Positions 1 to 8,012 are shown, counted from the first letter of the stretch. The stretch: 35,209 bases of DNA from Muribaculaceae bacterium Isolate-110 (HZI) (GCA_003762875.1 RIBL01000025.1:1-35209), one strand, 5' to 3'. Translations and numbers: made by a program. The notes: generated by a model from the letters alone, not told the origin.

Positions 1-114
1 ACCAATGCCTCCGCCGAAGCCTTCAACTCTAAAGTCAAGATCTTCCGCTCGCAAATGCGCGGTGTCCGAGATCGCGATTTCTTCATCTTCCGCCTGGTCA
101 AACTATACGCCTGA
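1..114 (+). CDS. ISL3-family transposase, C-terminal fragment (runs off the window)
   Basis: The reading frame is open from base 1 and stops at TGA 112-114, giving 37 residues. It contains the motif N-x-x-AEAFNSKVK, which in ISL3 (DDE_Tnp_ISL3) transposases carries the last catalytic glutamate, followed by the typical RSQMRGVRD and FFIFRL tail. The rest of the gene lies outside the window. A related but diverged copy of the same tail sits at 34786-35040 (AESFNAKVK, RSQFRGVTD), so at least two different ISL3 elements have been active here. Confidence 0.8.
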   Translation, partial: TNASAEAFNSKVKIFRSQMRGVRDRDFFIFRLVKLYA

Positions 115-174
115 ATATTTAACACTTCGTTCTGCTCAATTTAACATATGCACCGGAATTTCGGCTTGAGCCGA
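1..174. repeat. Left arm of a 174-bp terminal inverted repeat (ISL3-type IS end)
   Basis: Bases 1-174 are the exact reverse complement of the last 174 bases of the window; position p pairs with 35210-p and identity ends after base 174. The arm contains the last 37 codons of a transposase gene, its stop codon and about 60 bp of non-coding IS end. The simplest reading is that a multi-copy IS bounds the contig on both sides. Confidence 0.93.
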
Positions 175-206
175 ATTTCGGCTTGAGCCGGATTTCGATT
201 TGGGTC
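156..206. repeat. 17-bp tandem repeats at the IS end
   Basis: The 17-mer GAATTTCGGCTTGAGCC occurs twice in tandem (156-172, 173-189). A degenerate third copy follows at 190-206 with about 12 of 17 positions conserved. The first copy belongs to the IS end, because the right-hand inverted copy also has it; the second and third are unique to the left side. They may be transposase-binding repeats or a scar of repeated insertion. Confidence 0.7.
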
Positions 207-247
207 AAAAAAAGTCGGATGTTTCAAAATTTTGAAACATCCGACTT
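205..247 (-). terminator. Intrinsic terminator downstream of tRNA-Ser
   Basis: Bases 212-247 form a perfect palindrome centred between 229 and 230. Read on the minus strand, it is followed by a run of T (complement of the A-run 207-213). It lies just 3' of the tRNA-Ser gene and is a strong Rho-independent terminator for it. The symmetric stem and A-run on the other side could also serve plus-strand transcripts leaving the IS. Confidence 0.85.
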
Positions 248-253
248 GACTTG

Positions 254-341
254 CGGAATGACCGAGATTCGAACTCGGGATACGCTTTTGACGTATACAC
301 GCTTTCCAGGCGTGCCTCTTCAGCCACTCGAGCACCATTCC
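254..341 (-). tRNA. tRNA-Ser (anticodon GGA)
   Basis: Read on the minus strand, this 88-nt gene has a 7-bp acceptor stem (GGAATGG with TCATTCC, one G-U pair), the long variable arm of class II tRNAs, a GTTCGAATC T-loop, and the anticodon loop CTGGAAA with anticodon GGA. This reads UCC/UCU serine codons. The discriminator base is G and no CCA is encoded. A TACCTTTG promoter box lies upstream and a perfect terminator downstream, so it is transcribed alone. Confidence 0.95.
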
Positions 342-380
342 TTGGTTCTTTTAAGCTGACTCATCTGAGCATTGCGAGTG

Positions 381-388
381 CAAAGGTA
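381..388 (-). promoter_or_regulatory. Bacteroidetes -7 box (TACCTTTG) for tRNA-Ser
   Basis: CAAAGGTA on the plus strand is TACCTTTG on the minus strand and matches the TAnnTTTG consensus. It lies about 40 bp upstream of the tRNA-Ser 5' end. A CAAA (TTTG on the minus strand) is found at 404-407, a little closer than ideal for the -33 element. Confidence 0.6.
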
Positions 389-447
389 GGAAATTTTCTT
401 TAGCAAAAAGAATTATAACCGTTAAAAGATGTTTACACTCAAACTTC

Positions 448-1986
448 TCACACCGCCATCTTATTCTTCATAAACCGGCCAAACAAATAGCCGAGAACAT
501 CGGCCTGTATGCGAGACTTCAACAAAGCATTGACACCGACATAAACAGCCACAAACACTATCGCCTCCACGCAACACAACACCGGAGGCAACATCTCAAA
601 CGCACCCGCTATCAACGCGCACGGCAGCAATCCGAGAGTCGTGACCGCCACATAGGGCGCAAGATCGGCAAGATAACTCATGAACGGACGGCCTGTAATG
701 CGTATCACATAGACCAGAGTCACAAACCATGTCACCACCGACGCCACAAGCTGCCCCCAGAGAAATATCTCCACTCCATACACCACATTGCCCCCCGAAG
801 TCATCGCAATATAGGGCAACGTCACAATCACCGCAACGACCGACGTCACATCCTTGACTGTTTCGGTCAGGACAAGCAGCTTCGACTTGGCCAGCGACAA
901 CATAAAATTCCCATAAAGGCTCGACAGCACCATGAATATGCCACGCATAAGCAAAAGCTGAAACAATACTATCGAGGGGTCCCATTTGGTGCCGAAAAGC
1001 GTGTGGAAAATCGGCGTAGCCATCACTGCAAGCAATCCCATGGCCGGAAACAGCAGATAGGCCGCCAGGCGATGAGTCTTGCCACACATGCGTGCATATC
1101 GCTCACTGTCATCCTGCACGCCCGAAAGCAGAGGGACAAACGAGGAGGTAAACACCTGTGAGAGCGATGTCACACCCATCTTGCTCCACTTGTCGGCCTG
1201 TGTATAATAGCCAAGCGTAACGAGGCTGACCTTATGGCCTATGACAAACGACCCCATGGTGAGAAACACGGTGTTGAGCACCGACGATATCGTCACTCCC
1301 GAACCGAGACGGACAAACCCTCGCAGTGACTCAAACGAAAACCGCCACAACGGCGTCCATCCGCTCGTAAGCCACAATATGGCCACCTTGACCACCGATA
1401 TGACTATAGCCTGCCACACCAATGCCCACGCGCCATAGCCCGTGACCGCAAGATAGATGCCCACGACTGCTCCGGCCACAAGCCCGAGCGAATTGCTCAC
1501 AGCCACCATACGTGTGTCCATCAGTTTGGTGAGACGATTCACCTGGACTATTGAGAATGCGTTGATTATGAATGTCAGAAACATCACCCTCGACAGCGGT
1601 ATAAGACGCACATCGCCTTGAAACAGGTCGGCAATCACAGGGGCGAGGATATACAGCAGCATGTATATGGCCAGCGACATTGCCACGTTAAACCACAGCA
1701 CTGTCGAGTATTCAAGCCGTGTGGGCGATTTGCGCTGGAGCAATACCGCGGCAAAACCGCTGTCGACAAACAATGACGCGAATACATGAAACACCTGTAT
1801 CGCCCCGACAAGTCCATACTCCTCCTGCGTAAGCTCGCGTGCGAGCACAACGCCGGTGACGAGATAAAGCACCTGTGACGACAGGCGGTCTATGACGTTC
1901 CACTTGAGCGTGCGGGCCACCGACTGCTTGAGCGTGCCGCCGCTCTCGCCCGACTCCTTTCGCGAAGATGTTTCCGACTCTGACAT
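448..1986 (-). CDS. Polysaccharide/O-antigen flippase (MOP superfamily, Polysacc_synt)
   Basis: A 512-residue integral membrane protein with about 12-14 hydrophobic segments after a short charged, Ser/Glu-rich N-terminus. The segment LKWNVIDRLSSQ followed by VLARELTQEEYGLVG resembles the start of WzxC/TuaB-type lipopolysaccharide and polysaccharide exporters, which flip undecaprenyl-linked oligosaccharides across the inner membrane. Length is normal for the family. It is the last gene of a minus-strand group behind dusB and the DUF2807 gene, 4 bp after the latter. No glycosyltransferases are nearby, so the exported sugar cannot be guessed. The 14 residues before the first Lys-rich helix are not conserved, so the exact start is less certain. 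Confidence 0.85.
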   Translation of the reverse strand: MSESETSSRKESGESGGTLKQSVARTLKWNVIDRLSSQVLYLVTGVVLARELTQEEYGLVGAIQVFHVFASLFVDSGFAAVLLQRKSPTRLEYSTVLWFNVAMSLAIYMLLYILAPVIADLFQGDVRLIPLSRVMFLTFIINAFSIVQVNRLTKLMDTRMVAVSNSLGLVAGAVVGIYLAVTGYGAWALVWQAIVISVVKVAILWLTSGWTPLWRFSFESLRGFVRLGSGVTISSVLNTVFLTMGSFVIGHKVSLVTLGYYTQADKWSKMGVTSLSQVFTSSFVPLLSGVQDDSERYARMCGKTHRLAAYLLFPAMGLLAVMATPIFHTLFGTKWDPSIVLFQLLLMRGIFMVLSSLYGNFMLSLAKSKLLVLTETVKDVTSVVAVIVTLPYIAMTSGGNVVYGVEIFLWGQLVASVVTWFVTLVYVIRITGRPFMSYLADLAPYVAVTTLGLLPCALIAGAFEMLPPVLCCVEAIVFVAVYVGVNALLKSRIQADVLGYLFGRFMKNKMAV

Positions 1987-1990
1987 ATGC

Positions 1991-2689
1991 CTACTTGGAC
2001 AACGGCATTAGCTTCAGACCTACCGAACGGTTTTTAATCTCAGGCGAACCTATATAATAGACCGATGTGCTGCCCATGCCATACACGCCGAGCGCGCTTA
2101 CGGCATTTACGCCCACCGACCCGGTGCCTTTGGCATTGACAGTAGCTTCCTCGGCCACAAGTTCGTCGGCCTGAATCACTCCCGTGCCTGTAAGATTGAG
2201 CTTGGCCTCCTTGCATTTGCCGGTCAGGATGAGTGTGCCGTGCCCCAGACGTAATGTACCCTTGACCTCTGTGGCGTCAATTCCGCGCACTATCAGATGG
2301 CCGTTACCCTCAAGACGGGCTTCAAGTTTGGGTAGTCCGTTGAGCGAAAGCACTCTGACAGTCGAGTCGGAAGTGTTTTCGACCTTGGTCAGATGTTTGG
2401 AGTGAACGGTTATCGTCGGCAGATTGCGGGCCCCTATAATTTCGGGCGAAAGCTGAATGGTGAGGCGGCCGCCCTTGTTGGTAAACATGAATGACGAGGC
2501 CTGCTGAGCCGGACAGTTGAAAAAAGCTCTTCCGGCCTTATCGGGGTCGGAGGTATAATCGACATTGATGCCGTCGCTCACGCGCAGCTCGCTAAACTCC
2601 CCCACATTGAGGTCATAGCTTGTGTCGGTCTGCGCCGAGAGGCTCAGAGCACATGAGATGAATAATATAAATGAGCAAAGTGTCTTCAT
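1991..2689 (-). CDS. Secreted DUF2807 (GIN/head domain) protein
   Basis: A 232-residue protein with a clear Sec signal peptide (residues 1-20, MKTLCSFILF... ending SLSAQ). The mature part is rich in short beta-strand repeats with Gly/Asn/Thr turns (for example LEGNGHLIVRGI and LNLTGTGVIQADEL), the pattern of DUF2807 putative auto-transporter adhesin head domains common in Bacteroidetes. These are predicted right-handed beta-helices in the periplasm or at the cell surface; their function is not established. It lies 23 bp after dusB and 4 bp before the flippase gene, which suggests co-transcription but not a shared function. Confidence 0.8.
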   Translation of the reverse strand: MKTLCSFILFISCALSLSAQTDTSYDLNVGEFSELRVSDGINVDYTSDPDKAGRAFFNCPAQQASSFMFTNKGGRLTIQLSPEIIGARNLPTITVHSKHLTKVENTSDSTVRVLSLNGLPKLEARLEGNGHLIVRGIDATEVKGTLRLGHGTLILTGKCKEAKLNLTGTGVIQADELVAEEATVNAKGTGSVGVNAVSALGVYGMGSTSVYYIGSPEIKNRSVGLKLMPLSK

Positions 2690-2712
2690 ATGGTCAGAAA
2701 TTATTGTAGTTG

Positions 2713-3696
2713 CTATTGGTTGTCTATAAGCTCCTGCACCTGCGAGAGCACCTCCATGAGTTCGTCGAGTGTCGAGGCTCGGAGCATGCGTATACGGGTG
2801 TCGCGGAAGTGCGATATCCCCTTGAAGAGAGGCGAGGCCGCGAGATGACGCCTTATATGCAGGATGCCGCGATACTCGTCAATGCGGTCCACGCTCTCGC
2901 GTATCTGACGCCGCAGCAGGTCAAAACGCTCGGCTACGGTGAGCGGAGCCCCCATGTCGGCATGCAGTGCCTGACGTATGTCGCGAAATATCCACGGCGC
3001 ACCGATCGATGCACGGCCCACCATCACTCCGTCCACGCCATATCGGTCAAAGGCCTCGCATGCAGCCTCGGGAGTGGTGATGTCACCGTTGCCTATAAGG
3101 GGAATGGTCAGACGCGGATTTTCCTTCACTCGGGCTATCATCTCCCAGTCGGCCGAACCTGTATACATCTGCGAGCGCGTGCGTCCGTGCACTGTCAGCG
3201 CGCTTATGCCACAGTCCTGCAACTGCTCGGCGAGTTCGACTATTATCTTACTGTTGTGGTCCCAGCCCAGACGTGTCTTGACCGTCACGGGGAGTTTCAC
3301 GGCATTGACCACAGCACGTGTTATCTCGAGCATCTTGGGTATGTCGCGCAACATTCCCGCTCCGGCCCCTTTGCCCGCTACCTTCTTGACCGGACAGCCG
3401 AAATTTATGTCTATAAGGTCAGGACCGGCCTGTTCGACTATTCTGGCGGCCTCGACCATAGGCTCCACCTCCCGGCCATATATCTGTATGGCCGTGGGAC
3501 GCTCGCCCGGATCAATCGACAGCTTGCGCACTGTGGCCGGGATGTCACGTATGAGCGCGTCGGCACTCACAAACTCTGTGTAGACCATCGACGCCCCCTG
3601 CTCTCTGCATATAAGACGAAACGAACGGTCGGTCACATCCTCCATGGGTGCGAGCATCACAGGGCGTGGGCCGAGATCTATATTTGCGATTTTCAT
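2713..3696 (-). CDS. dusB: tRNA-dihydrouridine synthase (DusB type)
   Basis: A 327-residue FMN-dependent enzyme that reduces uridine to dihydrouridine in tRNA D-loops. Visible motifs are the FMN-binding start APMEDVTDRSFR (about 16-27), the catalytic cysteine in NFGCPVKKVAGKGAGAGML (about 98-116), HGRTRSQMYTGSADW (about 171), and NGD plus GVMVGRASIGAPW near 203-230. Length is normal for the family. The start is supported by a TAAATTTG box only a few bases upstream. Given that box the mRNA may be leaderless. It heads the dusB-DUF2807-flippase group. Confidence 0.93.
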   Translation of the reverse strand: MKIANIDLGPRPVMLAPMEDVTDRSFRLICREQGASMVYTEFVSADALIRDIPATVRKLSIDPGERPTAIQIYGREVEPMVEAARIVEQAGPDLIDINFGCPVKKVAGKGAGAGMLRDIPKMLEITRAVVNAVKLPVTVKTRLGWDHNSKIIVELAEQLQDCGISALTVHGRTRSQMYTGSADWEMIARVKENPRLTIPLIGNGDITTPEAACEAFDRYGVDGVMVGRASIGAPWIFRDIRQALHADMGAPLTVAERFDLLRRQIRESVDRIDEYRGILHIRRHLAASPLFKGISHFRDTRIRMLRASTLDELMEVLSQVQELIDNQ

Positions 3697-3700
3697 ATGC

Positions 3701-3708
3701 CAAATTTA
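3701..3708 (-). promoter_or_regulatory. -7 box (TAAATTTG) directly before dusB
   Basis: On the minus strand TAAATTTG is followed by four bases and then the dusB ATG. With a Bacteroidetes start site about 5-7 nt after the box, transcription would begin at or near the A of ATG. No clear -33 TTTG was found. Confidence 0.5.
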
Positions 3709-3796
3709 GTAAGAATTATCCGTTTGGGGAATTTTCACAGCCTTTTAGACTAACAAATTATCCATTTCTGCACAAAAAGCCACGATTTTCACCGTC

Positions 3797-5080
3797 CTAT
3801 TTTATTTTTTGCAGGTCGGCAATCAGGAAATTGCTGCCTGCAATGAGCACAAAGCCCTCGTCTCCGGCCATCTCACGCGCCCTGCTCACCGCCACGTTGA
3901 CATCCTGCTCGACATATCCCGTCAGGCCTCTCTCAGCGGCCTTGGCGGCCAGCTCCGACGCCGGCAATCCGCGCTGGCTCGACGGCCCGCTGAACCATAG
4001 CGTCACGTCGTCCTTCACTTCGTCAATCAGATCGAAGATATGGCCGAGATCCTTGTCGGCCACAAAACCCATGACGAGATGGCGCGGACGTTGCTCGATA
4101 TTTTTAAGCTCTTTTATTATGAGTTCCCATCCGCCCTGATTGTGACCTGTGTCACACACCGTGAGCGGAGCCTCGGCCACACGGCTCCATCGGCCGAAGA
4201 GATGAGTAAGCCCCGTGACATTGCTTATGCCGCGCGCCACAGCCTCGTCGGATATATCAAAACTGTGCCTGAGCACCTCAACGGCCTTGAGCACCGTGGC
4301 TGTATTGCGCCGCTGACACTCACCGCGCAACTCGCCGCGCAACGGTCCGAAAGGCGTGGAGGGATACATATTACAGTCACTCTCCACCCTACCCTCTATC
4401 GGCCCGGCGAAATGAATCTCCGTCCCGACGGCTGCCGCCGTGTCTCTGAACACAGGTTCCGTCTCATCGTCACATTCACCGATGACCACAGGCACACCGG
4501 GCTTGATGATACCCGCTTTCTCTCGGGCTATCTGTGCCCGCGTGTCTCCAAGCAGCGACGTGTGGTCGAGTGATATATTGGTGATGATGCCGAGTATCGG
4601 CGTAATGATATTGGTCGAGTCAAGCCGGCCGCCGAGACCTGTCTCTATGACAGCCACATCCACCTTCTTGCGGGCGAAATATTCAAACGCCATGGTCGAT
4701 GTCAGTTCAAAGAAACTCGGCGAAAGGCCCGGATTATTGTCGCGCGCCTCAATCCAACGCTCCACGAAATCCACGACAGCCTGCTCCTCGATCATCTCGC
4801 CGTCCACACGTATACGTTCACGGAAATCATAGATATGAGGCGAAGTGTATAGCCCCGTCCTATAACCTGCCGACCGGAGTATCGCCGCAAGAGTATGGGC
4901 CGTCGAACCCTTGCCGTTTGTACCCGCCACATGTATCGTGGGATAGGCATGATGGGGATTGCCGGCCATATCGTCAAGACGGCGCGAAGTGTCAAGCCCA
5001 GGCTTATATGCTCCCGGACCCATATGCTGAAATACAGGCAGAGAATTATACAACAGCTCTATAGCCTGAGAATAATCCAT
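3797..5080 (-). CDS. folC: Bifunctional dihydrofolate synthase / folylpolyglutamate synthase
   Basis: A Mur-ligase-family enzyme that adds glutamate to dihydropteroate and folates. The start was set at the internal ATG (5078-5080) giving MDYSQAIELLYN and 427 residues. The frame is open to 5185, but that extension overlaps the chromate-transporter gene and has no family similarity. Motifs are the ATP loop HVAGTNGKGSTAHTL (about 51-65), SPHIYDFRERIRVDGE (about 80-95), ETGLGGRLDSTN (about 147-158), and DTGHNQGG in the C-terminal half. Length fits FolC. It is 73 bp downstream of the chromate-transporter pair and probably on the same transcript. Confidence 0.93.
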   Translation of the reverse strand: MDYSQAIELLYNSLPVFQHMGPGAYKPGLDTSRRLDDMAGNPHHAYPTIHVAGTNGKGSTAHTLAAILRSAGYRTGLYTSPHIYDFRERIRVDGEMIEEQAVVDFVERWIEARDNNPGLSPSFFELTSTMAFEYFARKKVDVAVIETGLGGRLDSTNIITPILGIITNISLDHTSLLGDTRAQIAREKAGIIKPGVPVVIGECDDETEPVFRDTAAAVGTEIHFAGPIEGRVESDCNMYPSTPFGPLRGELRGECQRRNTATVLKAVEVLRHSFDISDEAVARGISNVTGLTHLFGRWSRVAEAPLTVCDTGHNQGGWELIIKELKNIEQRPRHLVMGFVADKDLGHIFDLIDEVKDDVTLWFSGPSSQRGLPASELAAKAAERGLTGYVEQDVNVAVSRAREMAGDEGFVLIAGSNFLIADLQKIK

Positions 5081-5153
5081 ATTATAAACGTAAATTGATG
5101 TAGATTGTGATAAGGTAAGGATAATCAGAGTCCAAACTCCATACTTAAATACT

Positions 5154-5726
5154 CTAATAAACAATCCATCCGGCCACTCCGGCAAGACATATTATAAGTA
5201 TAGGATGCCACTTGAGCCAATACACAGCGACGAAAGCTGCCACACAAAGCGCAATGCTCCATATCACCTGATAGGTCGTATCGCCGAAATTGGCCGCATT
5301 CATCAGCAACAATGCCGCCGATGCTATAAGCCCGACCACCACAGGGCGCAATCCGGTGAAGATGCCGCGCACCACCACACTGTCCTTATGCCGGTGTATG
5401 AGATGGCTCGTATAAGCCACAAGCAGAAACGACGGCAACACTACAACCAGAGTACATACTATCGAGCCAAGTATACCCCACAGCGGCGAAGACAACGATG
5501 CGGAATACTCTCCGGGAGCAACATAGCCTATATATGTGGCCGAATTGATGCCTATCGGCCCGGGCGTCATCTGCGAGATAGCCACGATGTCGGTAAAAGT
5601 CTGTTCGGTTATCCATCCCGGGCCGACAATCTCACGCTCGATAAGCGCGAGCATGGCATAACCGCCGCCAAACCCGAAAAGCCCTATTTTGAGGTAAGCC
5701 CATATGAGCCGCAGATATATAGTCAT
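5154..5726 (-). CDS. Chromate transporter (CHR family), half-size subunit 2
   Basis: A 190-residue membrane protein of the short-chain CHR family, in which two half-length proteins together equal one ChrA. It begins with an amphipathic stretch, then FGFGGGYAMLALIEREIV and SQMTPGPIGINSATYIGY, both CHR signatures, followed by about five hydrophobic segments. It overlaps the other half by 4 bp (ATGA), so translation is coupled. CHR pairs are often annotated as chromate efflux systems, but the native substrate in gut anaerobes is not known. Chromate export is therefore a family-based label only. Confidence 0.88.
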   Translation of the reverse strand: MTIYLRLIWAYLKIGLFGFGGGYAMLALIEREIVGPGWITEQTFTDIVAISQMTPGPIGINSATYIGYVAPGEYSASLSSPLWGILGSIVCTLVVVLPSFLLVAYTSHLIHRHKDSVVVRGIFTGLRPVVVGLIASAALLLMNAANFGDTTYQVIWSIALCVAAFVAVYWLKWHPILIICLAGVAGWIVY

Positions 5727-6349
5727 AATTTTTCCTCCTCTTCCTTACGCATTTCACCTTCAAGTTCTCTGAGTTTTCTCTGATGGCGTGACAGCCACCA
5801 CCATCCACCGATTCCGCCGAGCACGATATAGAGTATCGGACTTGACACTATCGGGAGTTTCGACCATATGAGCAGAGCCACGGCGACAGGTATGATCACC
5901 GTGCGCCATCCGATGCCTGCCGAGCGCGCCGACGATATGACCGGAGCCACTATCAGAGCCACGACAGCCGGACGTATCCCCTTGAATACAGCCGAGAGAG
6001 TCTCGTTTTCTTTGATCAGATCGGGTGTCAGGAATATGGCTATACACAGGATTATCATGAACGACGGAAGTATGGTGCCGAGCGATGCCGTGACCGCCCC
6101 CTTCATGCCGCGCAACTTATCGCCGACAGCCACCGAGACATTCACGGCCAAAATACCGGGCAACGACTGCGCCACAGCTATAAGGTCGAGATATTCGGTC
6201 CGGTCAATCCATCCTCGTTTGTCGACAATCTCTTTCTCTATAAGTGAGAGCATGGCCCATCCGCCTCCGAATGTAAACGCGCCTATCTTGAAAAACGTCG
6301 TAAACAACTGCAGATAGATATTGCCACCTGCGTTTGTATTTTTATCCAT
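5723..6349 (-). CDS. Chromate transporter (CHR family), half-size subunit 1
   Basis: A 208-residue membrane protein homologous to the downstream gene. It has the matching motifs FTFGGGWAMLSLIEKEIV and AQSLPGILAVNVSVAVG in place of TPGPIGIN, which suggests that the two halves have diverged. A charged C-terminal tail (EGEMRKEEEEKL) is probably cytoplasmic. It lies 23 bp after the YczE-like gene and overlaps the second half by ATGA. The two likely form a heterodimer in the inner membrane. Confidence 0.88.
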   Translation of the reverse strand: MDKNTNAGGNIYLQLFTTFFKIGAFTFGGGWAMLSLIEKEIVDKRGWIDRTEYLDLIAVAQSLPGILAVNVSVAVGDKLRGMKGAVTASLGTILPSFMIILCIAIFLTPDLIKENETLSAVFKGIRPAVVALIVAPVISSARSAGIGWRTVIIPVAVALLIWSKLPIVSSPILYIVLGGIGGWWWLSRHQRKLRELEGEMRKEEEEKL

Positions 6350-6372
6350 AAATCTCAGAACGCCTGATTATT

Positions 6373-7056
6373 TCAACGCGAACCACACAGCACGGAAGTG
6401 GCACGGTGGATTCTCGTCGGTGTGAATATATATCTTATCATAGCCGAGACAATAAAGCCTGTACATACGGCAGCCACGACCGTGCCTTCCCTGAGACCCT
6501 CGATATGTCCGGCCAACGCAAACGACAACATGGCGGCCATCGTGACAAGCGTTATGTCAAACGCCACCTTCATACGTCCAAAGTCACGGTTCCAGCGGCG
6601 GGAGGAGTATTTCACGACCCCCTCGGCACTCATTATCGCCACATTGGGCTTCAGTTCGAGCACCACTCCGAGAGCCTGCGTGATACAGCCGGCCAGGACA
6701 AACCCGACAGCCATAGGATAACTGTCGACCTCAATCGGCGCAAGAAGACGCATGTTAATATCCATAAACAACCCGAGCAGAGCCGAAAATGGCACCTGAA
6801 GAAGTATCTCTATTCTGTCGCGCTTAGTGCCGATGCCTCGTATCAGCATCAGTTCGATAAGTATCAGCACGACATTGAACAAAAACGTCGCCGACCCGAG
6901 TGTCAAAGGGGTATGGAGCGACAACACATAGTTGATACATGAAATTGGGGTGGTGCCTAACGATGACTTGACAAACAATACAACCCCCAGCGACAAGATA
7001 TAAAATCCGAGGATAACTGTAAGATACTTCAATACACTCTTTCTCATAAATTGCAT
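6373..7056 (-). CDS. YczE/DUF6198-like integral membrane protein
   Basis: A 227-residue protein with about five to six membrane segments. It begins with Arg/Lys (MRKSVLKYL) and then YILSLGVVLFVKSSLGTTPISCINYVLS, a start typical of the YczE/YyaS/YitT-like membrane proteins (annotated DUF6198 in Bacteroidetes). The function of this family is unknown, although transport or regulation has been suggested. It is the first gene of a four-gene run (this gene, two CHR halves, folC). A TAACTTTG box lies 11 bp upstream, so the leader would be only a few bases. The second ATG (MRKSV) is an alternative start. Confidence 0.75.
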   Translation of the reverse strand: MQFMRKSVLKYLTVILGFYILSLGVVLFVKSSLGTTPISCINYVLSLHTPLTLGSATFLFNVVLILIELMLIRGIGTKRDRIEILLQVPFSALLGLFMDINMRLLAPIEVDSYPMAVGFVLAGCITQALGVVLELKPNVAIMSAEGVVKYSSRRWNRDFGRMKVAFDITLVTMAAMLSFALAGHIEGLREGTVVAAVCTGFIVSAMIRYIFTPTRIHRATSVLCGSR

Positions 7057-7066
7057 TTTGAGACTG

Positions 7067-7074
7067 CAAAGTTA
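7067..7074 (-). promoter_or_regulatory. -7 box (TAACTTTG) for the YczE-like/CHR/folC group
   Basis: CAAAGTTA on the plus strand is TAACTTTG on the minus strand, 11 bases before the start codon of the YczE-like gene. It would give a leader of about 4-5 nt. Confidence 0.6.
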
Positions 7075-7391
7075 CTACAAAAAAGTGAAATGCGGAAAGA
7101 TATAGTGATAGAATTGAGTTACAGTTGTTTCAGCCGTGCTTCCGATTATTCGTGAAGCCATTGCAATCACCGCTGAAGCCAAATCAGGACGCCGCTACGT
7201 TACTTATCCGTAACCATGCCCGATAGGGCGACAGACGGACACGGATGGCGAAACAAGGCGTTAAGGGTTAGTGAATTACTGACAACTCACACAAAAAAAT
7301 CCGGTTACACATATATATATATAAGGATATGGCAACAATGCGTAACAAGTTTGACTGCGCCATGATGAACTGACAATAGACAGTGAGAAAG
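7075..7391. other. Non-coding stretch without recognised gene
   Basis: About 320 bp between the YczE-like promoter and the helix-turn-helix terminator. All frames are short. The plus-strand stretch 7137-7209 gives a short open frame (LPIIREAIAIT...) that ends quickly and matches nothing I recognise. A (TA)n run lies at 7311-7322. Given the element remains to the right, this may be decayed mobile-element DNA. Confidence 0.4.
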
Positions 7392-7437
7392 AAAAATAAC
7401 GGCAACCGGGCTATAAACTTGGCTGCCGTTATTTTTT
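7392..7437 (-). terminator. Intrinsic terminator after the helix-turn-helix genes
   Basis: Two 16-base arms (7392-7407 and 7421-7436) pair around a 13-base loop; read on the minus strand there is one G-U pair and the stem ends in a U-rich tract. It lies 15 bp after the stop codon of the 92-residue helix-turn-helix gene. Confidence 0.8.
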
Positions 7438-7451
7438 CAGTCGAACTTGGG

Positions 7452-7730
7452 TCAGTAGTTGGATTGCAGGAAGATTTCTATATCTTCCTCGGCATAGAGG
7501 ATTTTACCGTCATGTCGGTAATATGGGATTAGACACCAGTCGCGGTGGTCCTGCGTGGTGCGTCGGCTTACTCCGAGCAGCTCAGACAGCATGGCATCGG
7601 TAATGAACCGCATGCTGTGGAGCAATGGATGGTATTCCTCTTTCAACTGCTGGCACATAGCGGTTATGTCGTCTGTTTGTGCTGTCAGGCGCATTATGCG
7701 CGGGTCAGTGGCGGTTATTGTTTCTTTCAT
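7452..7730 (-). CDS. Small helix-turn-helix protein (excisionase/mobile-element type)
   Basis: A 92-residue protein. The C-terminal half reads FITDAMLSELLGVSRRTTQDHRDWCLIPYYRHDGKILYAEEDIE, the winged helix-turn-helix layout (helix, recognition helix, Y-x-x-x-GKxxY wing, D-I) of the small DNA-binding proteins found in pairs in Bacteroidales mobilizable and integrative elements. It overlaps the preceding helix-turn-helix gene by 4 bp (ATGA) and is followed by a good terminator. No relaxase, primase or active integrase is nearby, so this appears to be a left-over of an element. A role in excision or regulation is inference from the family. Confidence 0.65.
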   Translation of the reverse strand: MKETITATDPRIMRLTAQTDDITAMCQQLKEEYHPLLHSMRFITDAMLSELLGVSRRTTQDHRDWCLIPYYRHDGKILYAEEDIEIFLQSNY

Positions 7731-8012
7731 TGCCCCGCTCCTTTCGCCCTCACGATAAGCCGGGTGATGTCGCTACTCTTGAACTGTGAAAATCTGCCGA
7801 TGTGGGAGAACCAGATTTTGCCGCGCTCTTTCAGAGTGTGTGGCTTTCTTTCGGATATGTGGAGATCGTCGTAGGTCTGCTTTGTGTTGAGCCAGTCCGA
7901 CAATCTTCTGTCGCGAAGCTCGTCATAACAACGCCTTGACAGTCTTGTGGAGAAAATCGACACATTCAATCAGTGAGTCGAATACTTCTCGCTCAACTTC
8001 AATTGTGTCCAT
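7727..8012 (-). pseudogene. Helix-turn-helix protein with probable frameshift near residue 28
   Basis: The C-terminal part (frame from about 7930 down to 7727) contains LSDWLNTKQTYDDLHISERKPHTLKERGKIWFSHIGRFSQFKSSDI, a MerR/excisionase-like helix-turn-helix. Its natural N-terminus seems to lie in another frame: an ATG at 8010-8012 opens MDTIEVEREVFDSLIECV followed by DFLHKTVKALL and a TGA at 7923-7925. Joining KAL to YDELRDRRL by removing one base near 7926-7930 gives about 95 residues, the usual size of this family with an acidic N-terminal helix. Without the shift, a caller would start at 7969 (80 residues, NVSIFSTRLS...), which looks unlike the family. A sequencing error or programmed shift is possible. 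Confidence 0.55.

Noticed and set aside
141-338. Minus-strand frame of 65 codons
   Set aside because: It lies over the tRNA-Ser gene and its terminator; the sequence is explained by the tRNA.
2710-3753. Long plus-strand open frame of 347 codons opposite dusB
   Set aside because: It is the antisense of a clear DusB gene; its residues (many His, Tyr, Arg, Cys) show no family pattern.
3797-5185. Longer FolC start at 5185
   Set aside because: The extra 35 residues overlap the chromate-transporter gene and do not resemble FolC; ATG 5080 gives the usual length and N-terminus.
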